Source: Alphaproteobacteria bacterium (GTDB lineage: Bacteria; Pseudomonadota; Alphaproteobacteria; Sphingomonadales; Sphingomonadaceae). Taken from it: a stretch of 64,000 nucleotides of DNA. This document shows positions 62,675 to 64,000 of this stretch, one piece after another. The position numbers were made by a program, and so were the translations under genes. Each line of letters starts with the position of its first letter. The stretch's first letter is position 1. The DNA lies in NCBI GenBank assembly GCA_030424845.1, contig JAUHWC010000006.1:79312-143311 (forward strand), in the 5' to 3' direction. A model generated the notes under the pieces. That model did not search any database. It saw only the letters and a program-made list of their open reading frames with translations, and was not told the origin of the DNA.

Positions 62675-62711
62675 CCGCGCCGCTTCGCTGGTGTGAGCTT
62701 GGTTCGCCTGC

Positions 62712-64000
62712 CTATCTGCTGGCCGTTACGCTGGCTTGCATGTCCAGGGGGCGAACCGGCATGACCGGAGGATCGGTCACAACCAGTTTGACCCACAGGG
62801 CATCATCGCTCCTGAACCAGGACGTCTCGTCCGCCTTGCGCAGCGCATCCATGCTGTCCGCTTCCTTTCCGGAGGCAGCGCTGGCGAAGCCCGGCAGTTC
62901 GAACATCACCCAGGAACCCTCGTCCATTTCACTCAGGCTTAGGGAGACTTCCGGTCTTTCGGTTATCACCTCGATCTCGGTGCCGGCGCGGACGGTGCTC
63001 TGGTTGCCGGTAACGCGGTATTCCGTTCCATTGCGAACAAGCGCAATCGGTGCCTCCTCGGGCGTGGTCCTGGCGCCCAACCTGCCGTTTCGACGCGCGA
63101 GATAAAGGCGCCCGACATCACCGGTGCACACAGAGGCATTCCACGTCGGCCGGATCTCGCAACTATCGTCGGTGACGGGACTGTTGTTCTCGCCGTCGTG
63201 GAGCATGATGTGGGAATTGGGCACGCCGGTCACAGAACCGTCGAGGTCATGGATCGACAGCGTGCGGTATGCCACCCCGCCACGGTTGTCATTATCGAAC
63301 CGAGGATCGATGCTGGGGAAATAGACCGGCTTGGCATTGACGAATTCCGCCCCCTCGATCGTGCTGGCGGTGGTGACGCCCGAGCTGGTGAACAACAGCC
63401 ATGACAGCGCTCCTGTTTTGCGCCGCTCGTTGTCCTGGTAATTCACGAATGTCGTGTTCACCACTTCATCGCGGTAATCATAGTATTCGTAAGCGCGGAT
63501 CGGGAAATCCGGGATCGGAGGCTTCGGCAGGCTGCGGCCATAGGCGATTTCCTCCGGCGTAGTGGGATTGCCGATATTGTCGGTCTCACCCACGAACAGC
63601 GAGTTCTCGAGGCGCGAGGTGAACCGCTGGCTGCCGAAATCACCCGATGAATGCGTCATGCCAATGGCATTGTCGGCGAATTTCAGGTTGCGGAATATCT
63701 GCAGTTCGCTCCGGCCCCACAGGCCGCCATTGCGGTTCTTGTAGCTCGTCAGGTCCTCGATGACCGTTTCCAGGAAAGCGCTTTCCGGATCGGCAGGGTT
63801 CTCCCGCGGCATGAACGCGCTGCCTGCCAGGCCGAAGGTATTGTCATCGTTGATGTTCCGGTCGAACATGAACCCGTCGAAGTTGGAATGCGCGGTATTG
63901 CCGCGGAACGCGCGCAGCGGCGTGCGGCGCGGCCAGGTATTGGCGCTGATCTCCGTTCCCAGGAAGGCGCCGTTGGGATGTTCGGGGATGGACAGCCAGA
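62712..64000 (-). CDS. G8/CEMIP-like parallel beta-helix protein, N-terminus beyond window
   Basis: About 430 residues from the right edge to the stop at 62712. The visible part has NTAHSNFDGFMFD, repeated short strands (IFRNLKF, ENSLFVG, NTTFVNY, IEGAEFVN) typical of a right-handed beta helix, and a beta-sandwich-like C-terminus. The RTPLRAFRGNTAHS segment is characteristic of G8-domain/CEMIP-type proteins, whose animal members are hyaluronidase-related. A polysaccharide-binding or -cleaving role is likely; the signal and start are outside the window. Catalytic residues cannot be judged. Confidence 0.7.
   Translation of the reverse strand, partial: WLSIPEHPNGAFLGTEISANTWPRRTPLRAFRGNTAHSNFDGFMFDRNINDDNTFGLAGSAFMPRENPADPESAFLETVIEDLTSYKNRNGGLWGRSELQIFRNLKFADNAIGMTHSSGDFGSQRFTSRLENSLFVGETDNIGNPTTPEEIAYGRSLPKPPIPDFPIRAYEYYDYRDEVVNTTFVNYQDNERRKTGALSWLLFTSSGVTTASTIEGAEFVNAKPVYFPSIDPRFDNDNRGGVAYRTLSIHDLDGSVTGVPNSHIMLHDGENNSPVTDDSCEIRPTWNASVCTGDVGRLYLARRNGRLGARTTPEEAPIALVRNGTEYRVTGNQSTVRAGTEIEVITERPEVSLSLSEMDEGSWVMFELPGFASAASGKEADSMDALRKADETSWFRSDDALWVKLVVTDPPVMPVRPLDMQASVTASR

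Overview
The window looks like an accessory catabolic island from a high-G+C Gram-negative alphaproteobacterium, most likely a sphingomonad. Supporting signs are two large TonB-dependent receptors with no SusC/SusD pairing, many Tat and Sec signal peptides, GGAGG-type ribosome sites, and a NodD-like LysR regulator. The genus is inference. I found no rRNA, tRNA, CRISPR array, insertion sequence or phage gene. Nearly every gene is a transporter, a sugar- or glycoside-processing enzyme, or an aromatic-ring enzyme.

Layout. Positions 1-7.9 kb hold a HisD-like dehydrogenase (cut by the left edge), an FAH-family hydrolase, a cupin, an MFS permease and an SDR, an exported metallo-beta-lactamase-fold enzyme, an FrsA-like hydrolase and a siderophore-interacting-type flavoreductase. 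7.9-13.2 kb hold an exported GH1 glucosidase, an exported sulfatase and a TonB receptor. 13.5-18.6 kb hold two MFS permeases, an exported esterase, a SnoaL-like lipoprotein and a DUF1080 (3-keto-glycoside hydrolase type) protein. 18.6-25 kb hold a Rieske oxygenase, a GMC dehydrogenase with its Tat 'hitch-hiker' subunit, a thioredoxin-fold protein, a TIM-barrel isomerase-like protein and a Gfo/Idh/MocA oxidoreductase. 25.1-27.9 kb is xylB-xylA. 28-29.4 kb is a C-glycoside deglycosidase (CGD) beta/alpha pair. 29.5-36 kb hold a DoxX-like and a SnoaL-like gene, a flavin monooxygenase, a nucleoside hydrolase, a ThuA protein, a GPH symporter and a TIM-barrel gene. 36-42.5 kb hold the second TonB receptor, a TetR regulator, an esterase, the NodD-like LysR regulator and an extradiol-type VOC dioxygenase. 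42.6-55 kb hold a GH106 rhamnosidase, a second GMC/hitch-hiker pair, three more TIM-barrel genes, an MFS permease, a second ThuA protein and a second CGD alpha/beta pair. 55-64 kb hold a choline-dehydrogenase-type GMC enzyme, an aldehyde dehydrogenase, a flavin monooxygenase and three broken genes, and end in a G8/beta-helix protein cut by the right edge.

Reading of the whole: outer sugars and sulfate are removed outside the cytoplasm (GH106, GH1, sulfatase, esterases). The glucosyl residue is oxidised at C3 by GMC-type enzymes (and/or the Gfo/Idh/MocA enzyme). The 3-keto-glycoside is then cleaved by CGD pairs (C-glycosides) or DUF1080-type proteins (O-glycosides). The released sugar is handled by TIM-barrel isomerases, ThuA proteins and XylAB. 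The aromatic aglycone is attacked by the Rieske oxygenase, flavin monooxygenases, extradiol dioxygenase, FAH hydrolase and ALDH. This matches catabolism of plant aromatic glycosides such as flavonoid C- and O-glycosides. The substrate is inference.

Two regulatory layers can be read by eye. A 14-bp dyad, AGAA-N6-TTCT, lies in eight intergenic promoter regions, including the one just before the TetR gene. A second element, ATGGYTTNCTATCG with ATC-N9-GAT-like features, lies upstream of other units and beside the NodD-like LysR gene. Together they suggest a glycone/glycoside regulon and a flavonoid-type aglycone regulon.
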